Source: Acidimicrobium ferrooxidans (GTDB taxonomy: Bacteria > Actinomycetota > Geothermincolia > Fen-727 > Anoxymicrobiaceae). Taken from it: a stretch of DNA of 64,000 nt. Under the pieces are notes generated by a model. It was not told the origin of the DNA, made no database searches, and saw only the letters and a list, made by a program, of their open reading frames with translations. Location of the stretch: assembly GCA_020723485.1 (NCBI GenBank), contig DYIU01000002.1, positions 713,090 to 777,089 on the forward strand, in the 5' to 3' direction. The translations under genes and the position numbers were made by a program. This document shows positions 8,747 to 17,242 of this stretch, in pieces; the first letter of the stretch is position 1, and every line of letters begins with the position of its first letter.

Positions 8747-9601
8747 CTACGATGCCGCCTTCTTCCTCGCGGCTGGCTTCTTCGCCGCTGCCGCCGGCAG
8801 GAAGCCCTGCTGGAGGGCGACGTAGTGCATCAGCGGTATCGGGATGTACTCCGGACCGTAGAGGATGCACTGTATCTTGGGCATGTAGAAGTACATTATC
8901 GCCTGGCTGCCGATGGCCATGTCGGACAGGGCCCGGCCGATCTCGTGAGAGCGGTTGAACGCCCACGACACCTTGGTCGGGACCCACTGGATTCGGCCCT
9001 CCTTGACGTTGATCTTGAACTCGGCGGTCTGCGGCTGCATGGACTGGTAGAGGTTGCAAATGAACTTCTTGACACCGAGGCTGGTGATGGCGACCTTCTC
9101 ACCGGACATCGTGAGTATCTGCTCGCCGTCGCGGAACAGATCGCAGGTGATGAGGGACTCCGTGTCGCTGAAATTTATGTCGCAGATGGACTTGGGGTAG
9201 TTGTAGAAGTCGATGCCGCCCCTCAGGGCCAGCTCGGTGGTGACCGGCAGCTGCCATATGAACACGTTGAAGAAATTGGCTGCGAACTGGCGGAGCATGT
9301 TGTAGCCCGGGACCGCCATGAAGTGCGGCGTGTTGAGCAGGATTCCCATCGAGAACTCGTTGTACGGCTGGATGTCGGTGTCGTAGTACTCGAACGCCGT
9401 CAGGGCCAGTGCCCCCACGCCGGGGACCACCTGGGCAGGGGACAACCTCACGTCCGGCAGCGCCTTCTTCAGCTTGAACAGGTTGGCCGGGATCACGATG
9501 GTGAACATGCGTGCGTCCCGGTAGAATATCGGGAACTTGATGTCGCCGCTCGGCAATTTGAGCTCTACCTGGTCCACTCCGTCGAAGAAGTCGTCCTGCA
9601 C
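8747..9601 (-). CDS. Acetoacetate-decarboxylase-superfamily protein
   Basis: About 284 residues. The central part, with FEYYDTDIQPYNEFSMGIL followed by VPGYNMLRQFAANFFNVFIW and a Tyr/Pro-rich strand, resembles the acetoacetate decarboxylase superfamily fold, in which a lysine may form a Schiff base. I cannot point to that catalytic lysine with certainty, so the exact activity is open. The C-terminus is a Lys/Ala-rich tail (AAAAKKPAARKKAAS). GTG at 9601 is preferred because GGAGG lies eight bases upstream; a TTG at 9640 would add 13 residues. It is the last gene of a run containing a response regulator and a histidine kinase, separated from them by a repeat element. Confidence 0.6.
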   Translation of the reverse strand: MQDDFFDGVDQVELKLPSGDIKFPIFYRDARMFTIVIPANLFKLKKALPDVRLSPAQVVPGVGALALTAFEYYDTDIQPYNEFSMGILLNTPHFMAVPGYNMLRQFAANFFNVFIWQLPVTTELALRGGIDFYNYPKSICDINFSDTESLITCDLFRDGEQILTMSGEKVAITSLGVKKFICNLYQSMQPQTAEFKINVKEGRIQWVPTKVSWAFNRSHEIGRALSDMAIGSQAIMYFYMPKIQCILYGPEYIPIPLMHYVALQQGFLPAAAAKKPAARKKAAS

Positions 9602-9650
9602 GGGTACCACCTCCAAGTATCGCTTACCCCCCGAGGGCAAGATTATACAT

Positions 9651-9743
9651 GCAACATCGGGGTCAGGTCACTTTGTTGCATTTCGGGTCCGCGGAAGTAA
9701 ACCAGTTTTCAAATGCAACAAAGTGACCTGACCCCGATGTTGC
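9651..9743. repeat. Complete stop-proximal inverted repeat, subfamily 1
   Basis: Two perfect 33-base arms, 9651-9683 and 9711-9743, are separated by 27 bases. Each arm carries the core GGGGTCAGGTCACTTTGTTG. It lies 16 bases downstream of the response regulator stop (9760-9762, minus). It can fold into a long hairpin on either strand. Confidence 0.9.
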
Positions 9744-9759
9744 GATGCGGCGGGAAGCC

Positions 9760-10140
9760 TTATGCCCGGGAGAGAACGCTCTGGATCGCCCCCATGAACT
9801 CGGCGTCGTCGAACGGCTTGCGGAAGAACCCGGCCGCGCCGAGCCTCCGGGCCTCCTCCCTCATCTCCTCGTCGTCAAAGGCGGTCAGGAATATCACCGG
9901 GATGTTCCGCGTGTTGAGCGAATGCTTTATCTTGTCGATGGAGGAGAAACCCCCTCCGGCGGGCATCCTGACGTCCAGGATTATGAGGTCGGGCCTGTGC
10001 TCCTGGGCTACCGCGAACGCCTCCTCGCCGTCGTGCGCGCCGACCACACCGTAACCCGCCGCCCTCAGTCTGATCGAGAGCGCGGTCACCAGGTCCTTGT
10101 CGTCATCGGCTACAAGTATCAGCTTCTGTCCTTCGCCCAC
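9760..10140 (-). CDS. Single-domain response regulator (CheY-like)
   Basis: A 126-residue receiver domain. It has the acidic pair in LILVADDDKDL, the phosphoacceptor Asp in LIILDVRMP, the Thr in VIFLTAFDD and the Lys in FFRKPFDD. There is no output domain. Start is GTG at 10140, with TGGAGG upstream, 38 bases after the stop of the histidine kinase gene, so the two are almost certainly cotranscribed. It could be the phosphoacceptor for that kinase or act in a phosphorelay. A repeat element follows the stop. Confidence 0.92.
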   Translation of the reverse strand: MGEGQKLILVADDDKDLVTALSIRLRAAGYGVVGAHDGEEAFAVAQEHRPDLIILDVRMPAGGGFSSIDKIKHSLNTRNIPVIFLTAFDDEEMREEARRLGAAGFFRKPFDDAEFMGAIQSVLSRA

Positions 10141-10178
10141 GGTTCCTCCAGTCGCGCCGGAAGCAGGCGGCGGGGATG

Positions 10179-11639
10179 TCACTGGCCCGCCGGGGCGCCC
10201 TGGCCCTGTCCGCCGGTGTATATCGGGAGCGCGAAGTGGAAGGCGCTGCCCATGCCTTCCATGCTCTCCGCCCACAGCGTACCGCCGTGCGCCCTGACTA
10301 TCTCGCGCGAGATCGACAGGCCCAGCCCGGCTCCCTCCTCGACGTACACCTTGTCCTTCTCGACACGGTAGAAGAGCTCGAAGATCTTTCCAAGGTCTTC
10401 CTTCGGTACTCCTATCCCGGTGTCCTCCACCGAGACGATCACCCTGCCCTCGTCGCGGGGCATGAACCCCGCCCTTATCTGCATCATGCCCTGCTCGGTG
10501 AACTTGATGCTGTTGCCCGCGATGTTCGCGACCACCTGCGCGACTCTCGCCTTGTCGGCGTACACTGGCGGGAGGTCGTCGGCCACCTGCACCTGGAACG
10601 CGAGCCCACGGTCCTCGGCCTGCGACTGCAGGAGGTGTACCACGACGTCCAGGATGTCCTGGATGCTCACAACCTCCATCCTGAGCTTGAAGTCGCCCGA
10701 GAGTATCTTGTTGGCGTCTATCAGGTTCTCGACAAGGTTGTGGAGCCTGAAGCTGCTCCTCCCGATTACGTCGACATAGCTGCGCTGCTCTTCGGTGAGC
10801 TCGCCGGCCAGCCCCTCCAGCAGGATGTTGACGTACTGGTCTATCGCCGCCAGGGGAGTCCGCAGGTCGTGGCTGACGTTCGAGATGAACGTCTTGTGTA
10901 TCTTCTGGACTTCCTCGTCCGGGGTTATGTCAGTGCCGACGGCCAGTTTCTCGACCTCTCCCCTGCCGTTGCGAACCACAGCGGAGATGAACCTGTAGCT
11001 CTTGCCGTTCTTGAGCATCGCGCGCCAGCGGGCCGAGCCCTTGCTCTTCTGGCAGACCTCGCAAGGCTCGGTCCTGTCGTAGAAGACATGGTGGCAGGCG
11101 CCGCCTCGCTGCCCCTCTCCGAAGATCTCCTCGGCGGCCCGGTTCATCCACAGTATCTGGTACTCCGGGCTGACTATGTATGCGGGGTCCGCCAGGTTTC
11201 CGAGCACGCCCTTCACCTGGTCGTTGGTATCCTCTATGACCCGGTTGCTCCACTCGAGGCGCAGCTGTTTCTGGCCGACATTGAGCGCGGCGAGCATACG
11301 CGGCAGCGGGTCCTCCCGGATGGGCTTGTAGATGAAATCGACCGCCCCGCCCGCGAGACTGTGGACCGCACCCTCGACGTCGCCGCTCTTGACCACGGCC
11401 ACAAGGGGCTGCCGCTCGAACCCCGCCTTCCGCAGGACCTCAAGTGGGAACGTCTCATCCGGCATCGAGTTCTCGATGTCCCACAAGACGATGTCGGGCT
11501 GGAACTCAACCGCTTTCTGCACGCCGGAGGGGTCCCCCGTCTCCCGCATGAAAGGGAAGTTGAGGGTCTTCAGGGCGTTCTCGAGCGCGATGGCTGCATC
11601 ACCATCGCTGCCGAGGTATGCGACGCGGTATGCCTTCAA
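10179..11639 (-). CDS. Hybrid REC-PAS sensor histidine kinase
   Basis: A 486-residue kinase without membrane segments. Domains: an N-terminal receiver-like domain (1-125) with Asp54 in VLWDIENSMP; a PAS domain (about 143-240) that contains CHHVFYDRTEPCEVC, a Cys pair also seen in metal- or haem-sensing PAS domains; HisKA with H257 in SNVSHDLRTPL; and an ATPase domain with NSIKFTEQG, DTGIGVP and GAGLGLSISREIV. The start is TTG at 11637-11639 and lacks a strong ribosome binding site. Cytosolic location and the PAS cysteines suggest sensing of an intracellular redox or metabolic signal. It pairs with the receiver protein at 9760-10140. Confidence 0.92.
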   Translation of the reverse strand: MKAYRVAYLGSDGDAAIALENALKTLNFPFMRETGDPSGVQKAVEFQPDIVLWDIENSMPDETFPLEVLRKAGFERQPLVAVVKSGDVEGAVHSLAGGAVDFIYKPIREDPLPRMLAALNVGQKQLRLEWSNRVIEDTNDQVKGVLGNLADPAYIVSPEYQILWMNRAAEEIFGEGQRGGACHHVFYDRTEPCEVCQKSKGSARWRAMLKNGKSYRFISAVVRNGRGEVEKLAVGTDITPDEEVQKIHKTFISNVSHDLRTPLAAIDQYVNILLEGLAGELTEEQRSYVDVIGRSSFRLHNLVENLIDANKILSGDFKLRMEVVSIQDILDVVVHLLQSQAEDRGLAFQVQVADDLPPVYADKARVAQVVANIAGNSIKFTEQGMMQIRAGFMPRDEGRVIVSVEDTGIGVPKEDLGKIFELFYRVEKDKVYVEEGAGLGLSISREIVRAHGGTLWAESMEGMGSAFHFALPIYTGGQGQGAPAGQ

Positions 11640-11757
11640 CTTCTCATCACCCTGACTGCTTATACAGAGGAATTGAACCAGGCCTTCTAGAGCAAATCCA
11701 AGTCCTAAGCAATATATCGGCCGAACGGTTGAGGAGTTTAACCCCCAATCGGGTGAC

Positions 11758-11843
11758 GCAAATCGGGGTCAGGTCACTTGTTGCATTCCGGCGCCGGGAC
11801 TGGTGACCTGTGAAATGCAACAAGTGACCTGACCCCGATTTGC
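11758..11843. repeat. Complete stop-proximal inverted repeat, subfamily 1
   Basis: Perfect 30-base arms at 11758-11787 and 11814-11843 share the core GGGGTCAGGTCACTTGTTGC. It begins two bases after the amidase stop (TAG at 11846-11848, minus). The arms differ from the copy at 9651 by loss of two T residues on each side, a compensated change that keeps the stem perfect. Confidence 0.9.
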
Positions 11844-11845
11844 AT

Positions 11846-13258
11846 CTAGAGCGCAGGGTGACTGTCGGCCCAGGGGTGCGCCTTCTCTATCGCCGCGGCG
11901 GCTCGCAGCACGGTGGGCTCGTCGAAGCGGCGGCCGACGACCTGTAGCCCTACCGGGAGCCCCGATGCGGTGAAGCCGCACGGCACCGAGGCCGCCGGCT
12001 GCCCGGTGAAGTTGAACGGGTAGGTGAACCCTATCCAGCTCGCAGGCGTCACCGGCTCCCCGGCCACCTCGTCGGGACCGAGCATCCCGCCTTCCTTGAG
12101 GTCGAACGCCGCGCACGAAGTCGTCGGGGTTAGCATTAGGTCGTACTTTGCCATGAAGCGCCAGAGCTTCTCCCAGATGTCCTCGCGGTGGTTCTGAACG
12201 TTGACGAAGTCGACGGCGCTGAACGAGTCGACAAGGCTTATGAAGGGGGCGAAGAGCGGGTACATCTTCTCCTGGTCCTCGGCAAGCGTCTCCCAGTGCG
12301 CCGCCGCCGTCTCGGCTATTACGAGTATCGTGAGGTCCCCGGACATGTCCAGTATTCCGGGGTCGTCCTCGACGACCTCGCACCCCAACTCCTCCAGGGC
12401 GAGCGCAGCTTTCCTGGTGATCTCGACCACCTCCGGGTCTACGCACGCCACGGCGAGGTCGCTCGTATAGGCGCACCGCATGCCCTTGATCCCTTCGCCG
12501 AGGCCGGACAGGAAGTCGATCCCCGAGGCCGGAAGCGAGTGCCTGTCACGCTCGTCAGGGCCCGCCATGACGTTCATCATCAAGGCCGCGTCAGCGACTG
12601 TCCTGGTGATGGGGCCCTCGGCGTTCATAGTGTCCCAGCCATGCAGGATATGCGGGTAGCTGGGAATGCGACCGAAGTGCGGCTTTATGCCGAACGTGCC
12701 GCAGAGGCTGGAGGGGATGCGGATGGAGCCACCGCCGTCGTTGCCCACGGCAAGCGGGCCGAACCCCGCGGCGACCGCGCCCGCCGCGCCACCGCTCGAT
12801 CCCCCGGTGGATTTGGCCGGGTCCCACGGGTTGAGGGCGGGCCCGAACACGAGGTTATCGGTGACGGCCACGAGGCCGAACTCGGGGACGTTCGTCTTTC
12901 CCAGCATGACGGTCCCCGCCCCGTTAAGCCTCTCCACGAGGACTGCGTCCTGCTCCGGGATATAGTCCTCGTAGAGCTTCGAGCCCCAGGTCGTCCTGAT
13001 GCCCCGCGTCATGATGAGGTCCTTTATGGTCACCGGCACACCCTCGAGGGTTCGCGGCTCGCCCTTCTGGTAGGCGGCCTCGCTTGCCTTGGCCTGCTCC
13101 ATCGCGAGGTCCGCGGTCTCGGTCACCACCGCGTTTATCTTCGGGTTTACCTCGTCGATGCGCTCGAGGACGGCATTGGTGACCTCTACAGGGGACAATG
13201 ATTTGCCGCGGTAGGCTTCGAGAAGTTCGTGCGCGCTCATCCAGATGACGTCATCCAT
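11846..13258 (-). CDS. Amidase-signature family hydrolase
   Basis: A 470-residue amidase-signature enzyme. The Ser-cisSer-Lys triad is visible: K79 in VPVTIKDL, S154 in TGGSSGG and S178 in GNDGGGSIRIPSS. The family includes GatA, aryl-amidases and urethanases. There is no gatB or gatC neighbour, and the C-terminal half differs from GatA, so a catabolic or generic amidase is more likely than tRNA transamidation. The ATG start is at 13258. Repeat elements lie on both sides, so it may be a single-gene unit. Substrate is unknown. Confidence 0.88.
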   Translation of the reverse strand: MDDVIWMSAHELLEAYRGKSLSPVEVTNAVLERIDEVNPKINAVVTETADLAMEQAKASEAAYQKGEPRTLEGVPVTIKDLIMTRGIRTTWGSKLYEDYIPEQDAVLVERLNGAGTVMLGKTNVPEFGLVAVTDNLVFGPALNPWDPAKSTGGSSGGAAGAVAAGFGPLAVGNDGGGSIRIPSSLCGTFGIKPHFGRIPSYPHILHGWDTMNAEGPITRTVADAALMMNVMAGPDERDRHSLPASGIDFLSGLGEGIKGMRCAYTSDLAVACVDPEVVEITRKAALALEELGCEVVEDDPGILDMSGDLTILVIAETAAAHWETLAEDQEKMYPLFAPFISLVDSFSAVDFVNVQNHREDIWEKLWRFMAKYDLMLTPTTSCAAFDLKEGGMLGPDEVAGEPVTPASWIGFTYPFNFTGQPAASVPCGFTASGLPVGLQVVGRRFDEPTVLRAAAAIEKAHPWADSHPAL

Positions 13259-13290
13259 GTCCGCACCTCCAGTTCCACAGTGGCCCGCCC

Positions 13291-13325
13291 GGAATGCAAC
13301 AAAGTGACCTGACCCCGATTTTGCG
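13291..13325. repeat. Half element, subfamily 1
   Basis: One arm only: GCAACAAAGTGACCTGACCCC followed by GATTTTGC, ending directly against the TAA stop of the gene at 13326. No partner arm is found within 100 bases. Confidence 0.75.
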
Positions 13326-13733
13326 TTAGCAGGTATCGATGAGTGGCCTCACGTCCGTCACCTTCAACGTGATGAATGCCTTGACGCGTTCGGCGGCCAT
13401 CTCCGGCGTGACGGCGGCCGTGAGCATCTGCCTGCCCTTGTCGATCACGGGGCCTTTTTCGACGATATCAGCTGCCTCCAGGTACACCCGGCATCCCCTT
13501 ACGTTCTCCACGGTGTCCCCCTGCGCGGTTATGAAGACAGCCCTCGGGTTCTGCTTCAGGTTGGCCAGGGTCCTGCAGTCGCCGATGAGCATGGTCATGG
13601 TCTCTCGGTCCGAGAATTGGAGGGAGCCGATGCACGCCGCGTCGCAGCGGCCCTTCTTGTCAGTGGTCGCTATGAAGCCTGACGTAGGCTTCCTGAGGTT
13701 GACCAGGTCCCAGACCTCGTCGCTGACTTCCAT
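13326..13733 (-). CDS. PNPOx-fold flavin-binding protein
   Basis: About 135 residues from the ATG at 13733, which has GGAG five bases upstream; a TTG at 13763 would add 10 residues. It resembles the pyridoxamine-5'-phosphate-oxidase-like split barrel: FIATTDKKGRCDAACIGSLQF, then MTMLIGDCRTLANLKQNPRAVFITAQG. These proteins bind FMN, F420 or haem and often act as reductases. The family cannot be resolved further by eye. It lies 58 bases after the homocitrate-synthase-like gene in the same direction. Confidence 0.72.
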   Translation of the reverse strand: MEVSDEVWDLVNLRKPTSGFIATTDKKGRCDAACIGSLQFSDRETMTMLIGDCRTLANLKQNPRAVFITAQGDTVENVRGCRVYLEAADIVEKGPVIDKGRQMLTAAVTPEMAAERVKAFITLKVTDVRPLIDTC

Positions 13734-13791
13734 AATCGCTCCAAGGGGCTTCGACGTTTTCAAGACCTGGCCCCGGCCCTGAAGGGGCGCG

Positions 13792-15117
13792 CTACTTGCC
13801 GGTGCTGGCTTTCTCCCACGGGAAGCCGACCTTCCGGGTAACCCTGGTCCTCTCCTCGACGATCTTGGGCTCCTGGTACAGCGAGAGGGTGAGTATCTTA
13901 CGCGCCTGCTCCGGGTACTGGGCCACGAACTTCAGCTCGTCCTCGGTCAGCGGCTTTCCCGTCGTCACGTTGGCGAGCCTCACAAGGTCGAGTATCTCGC
14001 GGGCCTCTTCGTCGGAGCGGAACTCTATCTCGAGCCTGTCGTACACGTTGCGGAATCCCTTGATGCCGCCGTACGCGCCTGTAGTGATCATGCGCCCGGT
14101 CTCGACAGTCTCCGGCTCTCCCCGGCCCAGCTCCTCGCAGTCATAGAGTTCGTAGTTGCGGCGGTCCTTGAGGGCGCCGTCGGCGTGTATGCCCGACTCG
14201 TGGGCGAAAGCGTTCCGCCCGACCCCGACCTGGTTGATCGGTATGGGCACGCCGAACGCGTAAGAAGCGTACTTCGCGAGCCGCCAGGAGTGGGTCATGT
14301 CGATTGCGGGGTCGACCTTGTAGCGGCCCGCCATGCCGCTCGACTTCTTCAGTGCCAGCAGGCAGGAGATGAGGTCGGCGTTTCCGGCCCTCTCACCGAT
14401 CCCGTTCACGGTCGTGTTGATGTAGGCGTCCACGCCCCCGTCCACGGCGCCCGCCGCACCGGCGACCGCGCAGGCCACCGCCATGCCCAGGTCGTTGTGG
14501 GTGTGGAGCTCGATGTCCACGCCCACCTCCTCGGCAAGCAGCTTCATGCGGTCGTACGCCGTGAAGGGGTCGTCGTAACCAAGCGTGTCGCAGTAACGCA
14601 CCCGGCAGGCGCCGGCGTCCCCGGCGGCCTTCGCGAACTTGATCAGGTCCTCCATGGGGGTCCTCGACCCGTCCTCGGCGTTGACGGCGACGGTCTCGTA
14701 GCCGTGCTCGAGCGCGGTCTCGAGGGCCTCGACCATCATCTTTATGACGTCGTCGAACGTGCGCTCTCCCTGCCACTTCCCGTTGATCATCTGCGGCGAC
14801 GTCGAAATGGATATGTTGACGTGCTGTATCTCGGGGACCATCTCCTTCGCGAGGAGCATGTCCGCCTTTATCGCACGCAGCCACCCGGAGATGCGGCACC
14901 TCTTGATCGCCCCGACCTCGACCAGGTCGAGGTTGCCACGCAGGTAGTTGGTCTCGTGGTTCGTGGTCGGGAAGCCGGCCTCGCTCTGGAAGACCCCCAT
15001 CTGGTCGAGGTACATGTTGATTATGGTCTTCTCTATCTTGGCGAGCCCCAGCTGCGAGGTCTGTACCCCGTCCCGGTTAGTGACATCAATGAAGTATATG
15101 GTGTTGTTCTGTCCCAT
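13792..15117 (-). CDS. Homocitrate/isopropylmalate synthase family enzyme
   Basis: A 441-residue TIM-barrel Claisen condensation enzyme that joins acetyl-CoA to a 2-oxoacid. Motifs: IDVTNRDGVQTSQLGLAK at the N-terminus (R-D metal/substrate motif), ELHTHNDLGMAVAC with the metal-binding HxH, GIGERAGNADL, and FAHESGIHADGAL. The C-terminal regulatory domain of LeuA is absent, which favours homocitrate synthase (NifV/LysS type) or a related enzyme. Neither nif nor other leu/lys genes are here; the gene upstream is an aminotransferase, which could transaminate a product. The ATG has AAAGGAG upstream. Confidence 0.85.
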   Translation of the reverse strand: MGQNNTIYFIDVTNRDGVQTSQLGLAKIEKTIINMYLDQMGVFQSEAGFPTTNHETNYLRGNLDLVEVGAIKRCRISGWLRAIKADMLLAKEMVPEIQHVNISISTSPQMINGKWQGERTFDDVIKMMVEALETALEHGYETVAVNAEDGSRTPMEDLIKFAKAAGDAGACRVRYCDTLGYDDPFTAYDRMKLLAEEVGVDIELHTHNDLGMAVACAVAGAAGAVDGGVDAYINTTVNGIGERAGNADLISCLLALKKSSGMAGRYKVDPAIDMTHSWRLAKYASYAFGVPIPINQVGVGRNAFAHESGIHADGALKDRRNYELYDCEELGRGEPETVETGRMITTGAYGGIKGFRNVYDRLEIEFRSDEEAREILDLVRLANVTTGKPLTEDELKFVAQYPEQARKILTLSLYQEPKIVEERTRVTRKVGFPWEKASTGK

Positions 15118-15168
15118 CTATGCTCCTTTGTCCGCAGGCGTCACCCGCTTGGGGACACAGTGAAATTT

Positions 15169-16488
15169 CTAAGGACTGCTGCCGTTCTTGAGCTCCGTGG
15201 CGCAGCGATACATTATATCAAACAGGTCCGGAATTTCGTCTACCTCGAGGCATGAGAACGCGACGCGGATGTCGGTGCCGCCCTCTGCGATCACCCCGAT
15301 CCCGTAGCGCTCCAGCAGGCGCACCCTGAAGGCCTCGGCGTCGATCTCCCTGAGCCGGACAGACATGAAGTAGCCTGCGTTGAACGGGTACGGCTCCCAG
15401 GCCGATGCGTACTCGGGCTTTTTCAGGACGTCCATCACCGTTAGAGCCCGCTCGCGCATCAACCGGAATTTCTCTTCCTTCTGCGCGGTGAAATCAGGGT
15501 GGCTCATAGCGGCGAGCAGCACCGACTGGCTGAGCTGGGAGCAGTTGGAGATGTTGCCCCTGATGGCGCCGCCGACCTTCTTCTCCAGGGCGGCGTAAAC
15601 ATCCCCGGCACCACCTGGAGCCTCCACGTTGAAAGTGATGAAACCCACCCGGAGCCCCCAGGCGTACTCCTCCTTCGTCGCCCCGTCCAGCTTGACCGCG
15701 AACAGGTGCTCGCTGCTCCCGGCAAGCAGGCCGATGAGCGACTCGCCGAGGCACTCCTCGTCATAGAAGAGTCCGAAGTAAGCGTCGTCCAGAACGACGA
15801 CCACCTCCCGGTCAGGCCCCGCCGCGGAGGTGAGCGCGTCCACCAGCCCGCCCGCCTCCGCGCGCCTGATCGCGTAGCCGGTCGGGTTGTTCGGGAAGTT
15901 GAGGACGACCACCGCCTTGCCTTTTTCGTCCAGCGCCTCGGACAGGGCGCGGGTGAGCGCGCCGGTGTTGAACCCGCCGGAATCGAAGAACTCGAACTTC
16001 CTTATGTCCGCGCCGCGCCTGGTGCCGTAGACCATGCTGTAGTTGCCCCAGAACTTGTCCGGCACCAGTACCACATCGCCCGGGTCCACGAACAGCTCGC
16101 CGGCGATGGTCAAGCCGTGCGTTATGCCGCTGGTGACCACCGGCAGGCTGGTCTCTTTGCCCTCGAGCGACGGGTTCTTCGCGTACATGTCCTCCAGCCA
16201 CCGGCGCCTGAGCGTGGGATTGCCGGTCGACGGAGCGTAGTCGAGTGCCTGGTCGGGCGAAAGCCCCGGCACCAGCTCCATGATCACCGGCAGGTTCATG
16301 GCGTGGCCTCCCGAGCGGGCGATGCCTATCGTGGCGTCGTACCTGGTCGCATTCTCCCGCGCCTCAGCGGTCTGCGTAAGGATGCCCTTCGGGAAGAATA
16401 ATTCCCTTCCCAACTGTGAAAGCGCTGAGAACAGCGCCGGGCTCGCCGACTTTATCGTAGCGTTCAGCTCTTCGGCTAACGGATTCAT
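15169..16488 (-). CDS. Class I/II PLP-dependent aminotransferase
   Basis: A 439-residue fold-type I aminotransferase. Seen are PSTGNPTLRRRW in the substrate region, NFPNNPTGYAIRRAEAG with the Asn that contacts PLP, VVVVLDDAYFGLFYD with the Asp/Tyr pair, and the Schiff-base lysine in LDGATKEEYAWGLRVGF with the carboxylate-binding Arg near the end. The sequence is longer at the N-terminus than AspC. Start is the ATG at 16488, matched to a TATAAT promoter about 45 bases upstream. The homocitrate-synthase-like gene follows 51 bases downstream, so the two probably form an operon. Substrate is uncertain; aromatic or 2-aminoadipate-like amino acids are possible. Confidence 0.88.
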   Translation of the reverse strand: MNPLAEELNATIKSASPALFSALSQLGRELFFPKGILTQTAEARENATRYDATIGIARSGGHAMNLPVIMELVPGLSPDQALDYAPSTGNPTLRRRWLEDMYAKNPSLEGKETSLPVVTSGITHGLTIAGELFVDPGDVVLVPDKFWGNYSMVYGTRRGADIRKFEFFDSGGFNTGALTRALSEALDEKGKAVVVLNFPNNPTGYAIRRAEAGGLVDALTSAAGPDREVVVVLDDAYFGLFYDEECLGESLIGLLAGSSEHLFAVKLDGATKEEYAWGLRVGFITFNVEAPGGAGDVYAALEKKVGGAIRGNISNCSQLSQSVLLAAMSHPDFTAQKEEKFRLMRERALTVMDVLKKPEYASAWEPYPFNAGYFMSVRLREIDAEAFRVRLLERYGIGVIAEGGTDIRVAFSCLEVDEIPDLFDIMYRCATELKNGSSP

Positions 16489-16539
16489 GGCACCTGCCCC
16501 GGTATCGGGCCTGCAATTTCTTCGATTGAGGGTGCCCCT

Positions 16540-16567
16540 ATTATACAAACGTGCCCGGCGCAGGCAA
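16540..16567 (-). promoter_or_regulatory. Promoter of the aminotransferase gene
   Basis: On the minus strand TTGCCT (16562-16567), a 16-base spacer and a perfect TATAAT (16540-16545). The predicted start is near 16533, leaving a leader of about 45 bases to the ATG at 16488. Confidence 0.7.
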
Positions 16568-16677
16568 TAGAAACGCTCAAGGGGAATTTTCCCGTTCGAC
16601 AAAGGGGTGCGTAATCGTGGTAGCATTGCCCTAGCTAGGAACACCGGCGGACCCGGTGTCTGGAACGGAGGTCGAAA

Positions 16678-17121
16678 ATGAAGAAGTACCTGGTTGTCCT
16701 GCTGGTGCTCGCGATGGCCGTTGCGACGCTCGCCCTGGTCGGCTGCGGCGACGGTTCCTCTGGTGATTCGGGCGCAAAGGAGACCGCCCAGGCGTTTGTC
16801 GACGCTACCCTCGCGGAGGACGCCGAGGCCGCCTACGAGGTCCTATCCGAGAAGAGCAAGGGCACCGTCGAGAACAAAGAGGACCTGGTAGCCGGGGCGA
16901 CCGATTTCTTCGAGGAGTTCACCGTCGGTGACGCGGAAGTGACCGACGGCACCGCCCTGGTCGACGTCTCCATCAAGGTGAAGGAGAGCGGCCAGACCAT
17001 CGAGTTCAAGATGGCCCTCGTTGAGGAAGACGGGGAGTGGCTCATCGACCTCGAGCGGACCGGCACAGAGATGGACAAGGCGTTCCAGAAGATGATGGAG
17101 GAATCCTCAGCCACCCAGTAA
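16678..17121 (+). CDS. Small secreted lipoprotein, DUF4878/NTF2-like
   Basis: A 147-residue lipoprotein. The signal peptide MKKYLVVLLVLAMAVATLAL ends in the lipobox LVGC with Cys at about residue 23. A Gly/Ser/Asp linker follows, then one compact domain (about 35-135) with AQAFVDATLAEDAEAAYEVL at its start and GEWLIDLER at its end, the pattern of NTF2-like lipoproteins such as DUF4878. These have no known enzymatic role. It is transcribed divergently from the aminotransferase and converges on hdrA. The stop codon is five bases before a repeat element. Confidence 0.8.
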   Translation: MKKYLVVLLVLAMAVATLALVGCGDGSSGDSGAKETAQAFVDATLAEDAEAAYEVLSEKSKGTVENKEDLVAGATDFFEEFTVGDAEVTDGTALVDVSIKVKESGQTIEFKMALVEEDGEWLIDLERTGTEMDKAFQKMMEESSATQ

Positions 17122-17126
17122 CGAAT

Positions 17127-17242
17127 GGGGTCAGACCATTTTCGTTGCACTGGCCACAATGATTGACATTAACAACACCCTCCAAGCGGAGGGTGTTGTT
17201 AATGTTGAGGATGTTGCTGACGCAACGAAAATGGTCTGACCC
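17127..17242. repeat. Complete stop-proximal inverted repeat, subfamily 2, nested hairpin
   Basis: Outer arms GGGGTCAGACCATTTTCGTT (17127-17148) and its complement (17222-17242) enclose a second perfect 18-bp hairpin (17166-17183 with 17188-17205, loop AAGC). It lies between convergent genes. The TAG stop of hdrA (17242-17244, minus) uses the last base of the element, reading TAGGGTCAG. It could end transcription from both sides. Confidence 0.9.

Noticed and set aside
10176..11690. A long open frame antisense to the histidine kinase
   Set aside because: No recognisable motifs; the kinase on the other strand has all catalytic blocks.
11846..13258. gatA of the tRNA-dependent amidotransferase
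   Set aside because: No gatB/gatC nearby, and the C-terminal half does not match GatA closely.
13792..15117. Assignment as nifV
   Set aside because: Homocitrate synthases, isopropylmalate synthases and relatives share the motifs seen; no nif genes are in the window.
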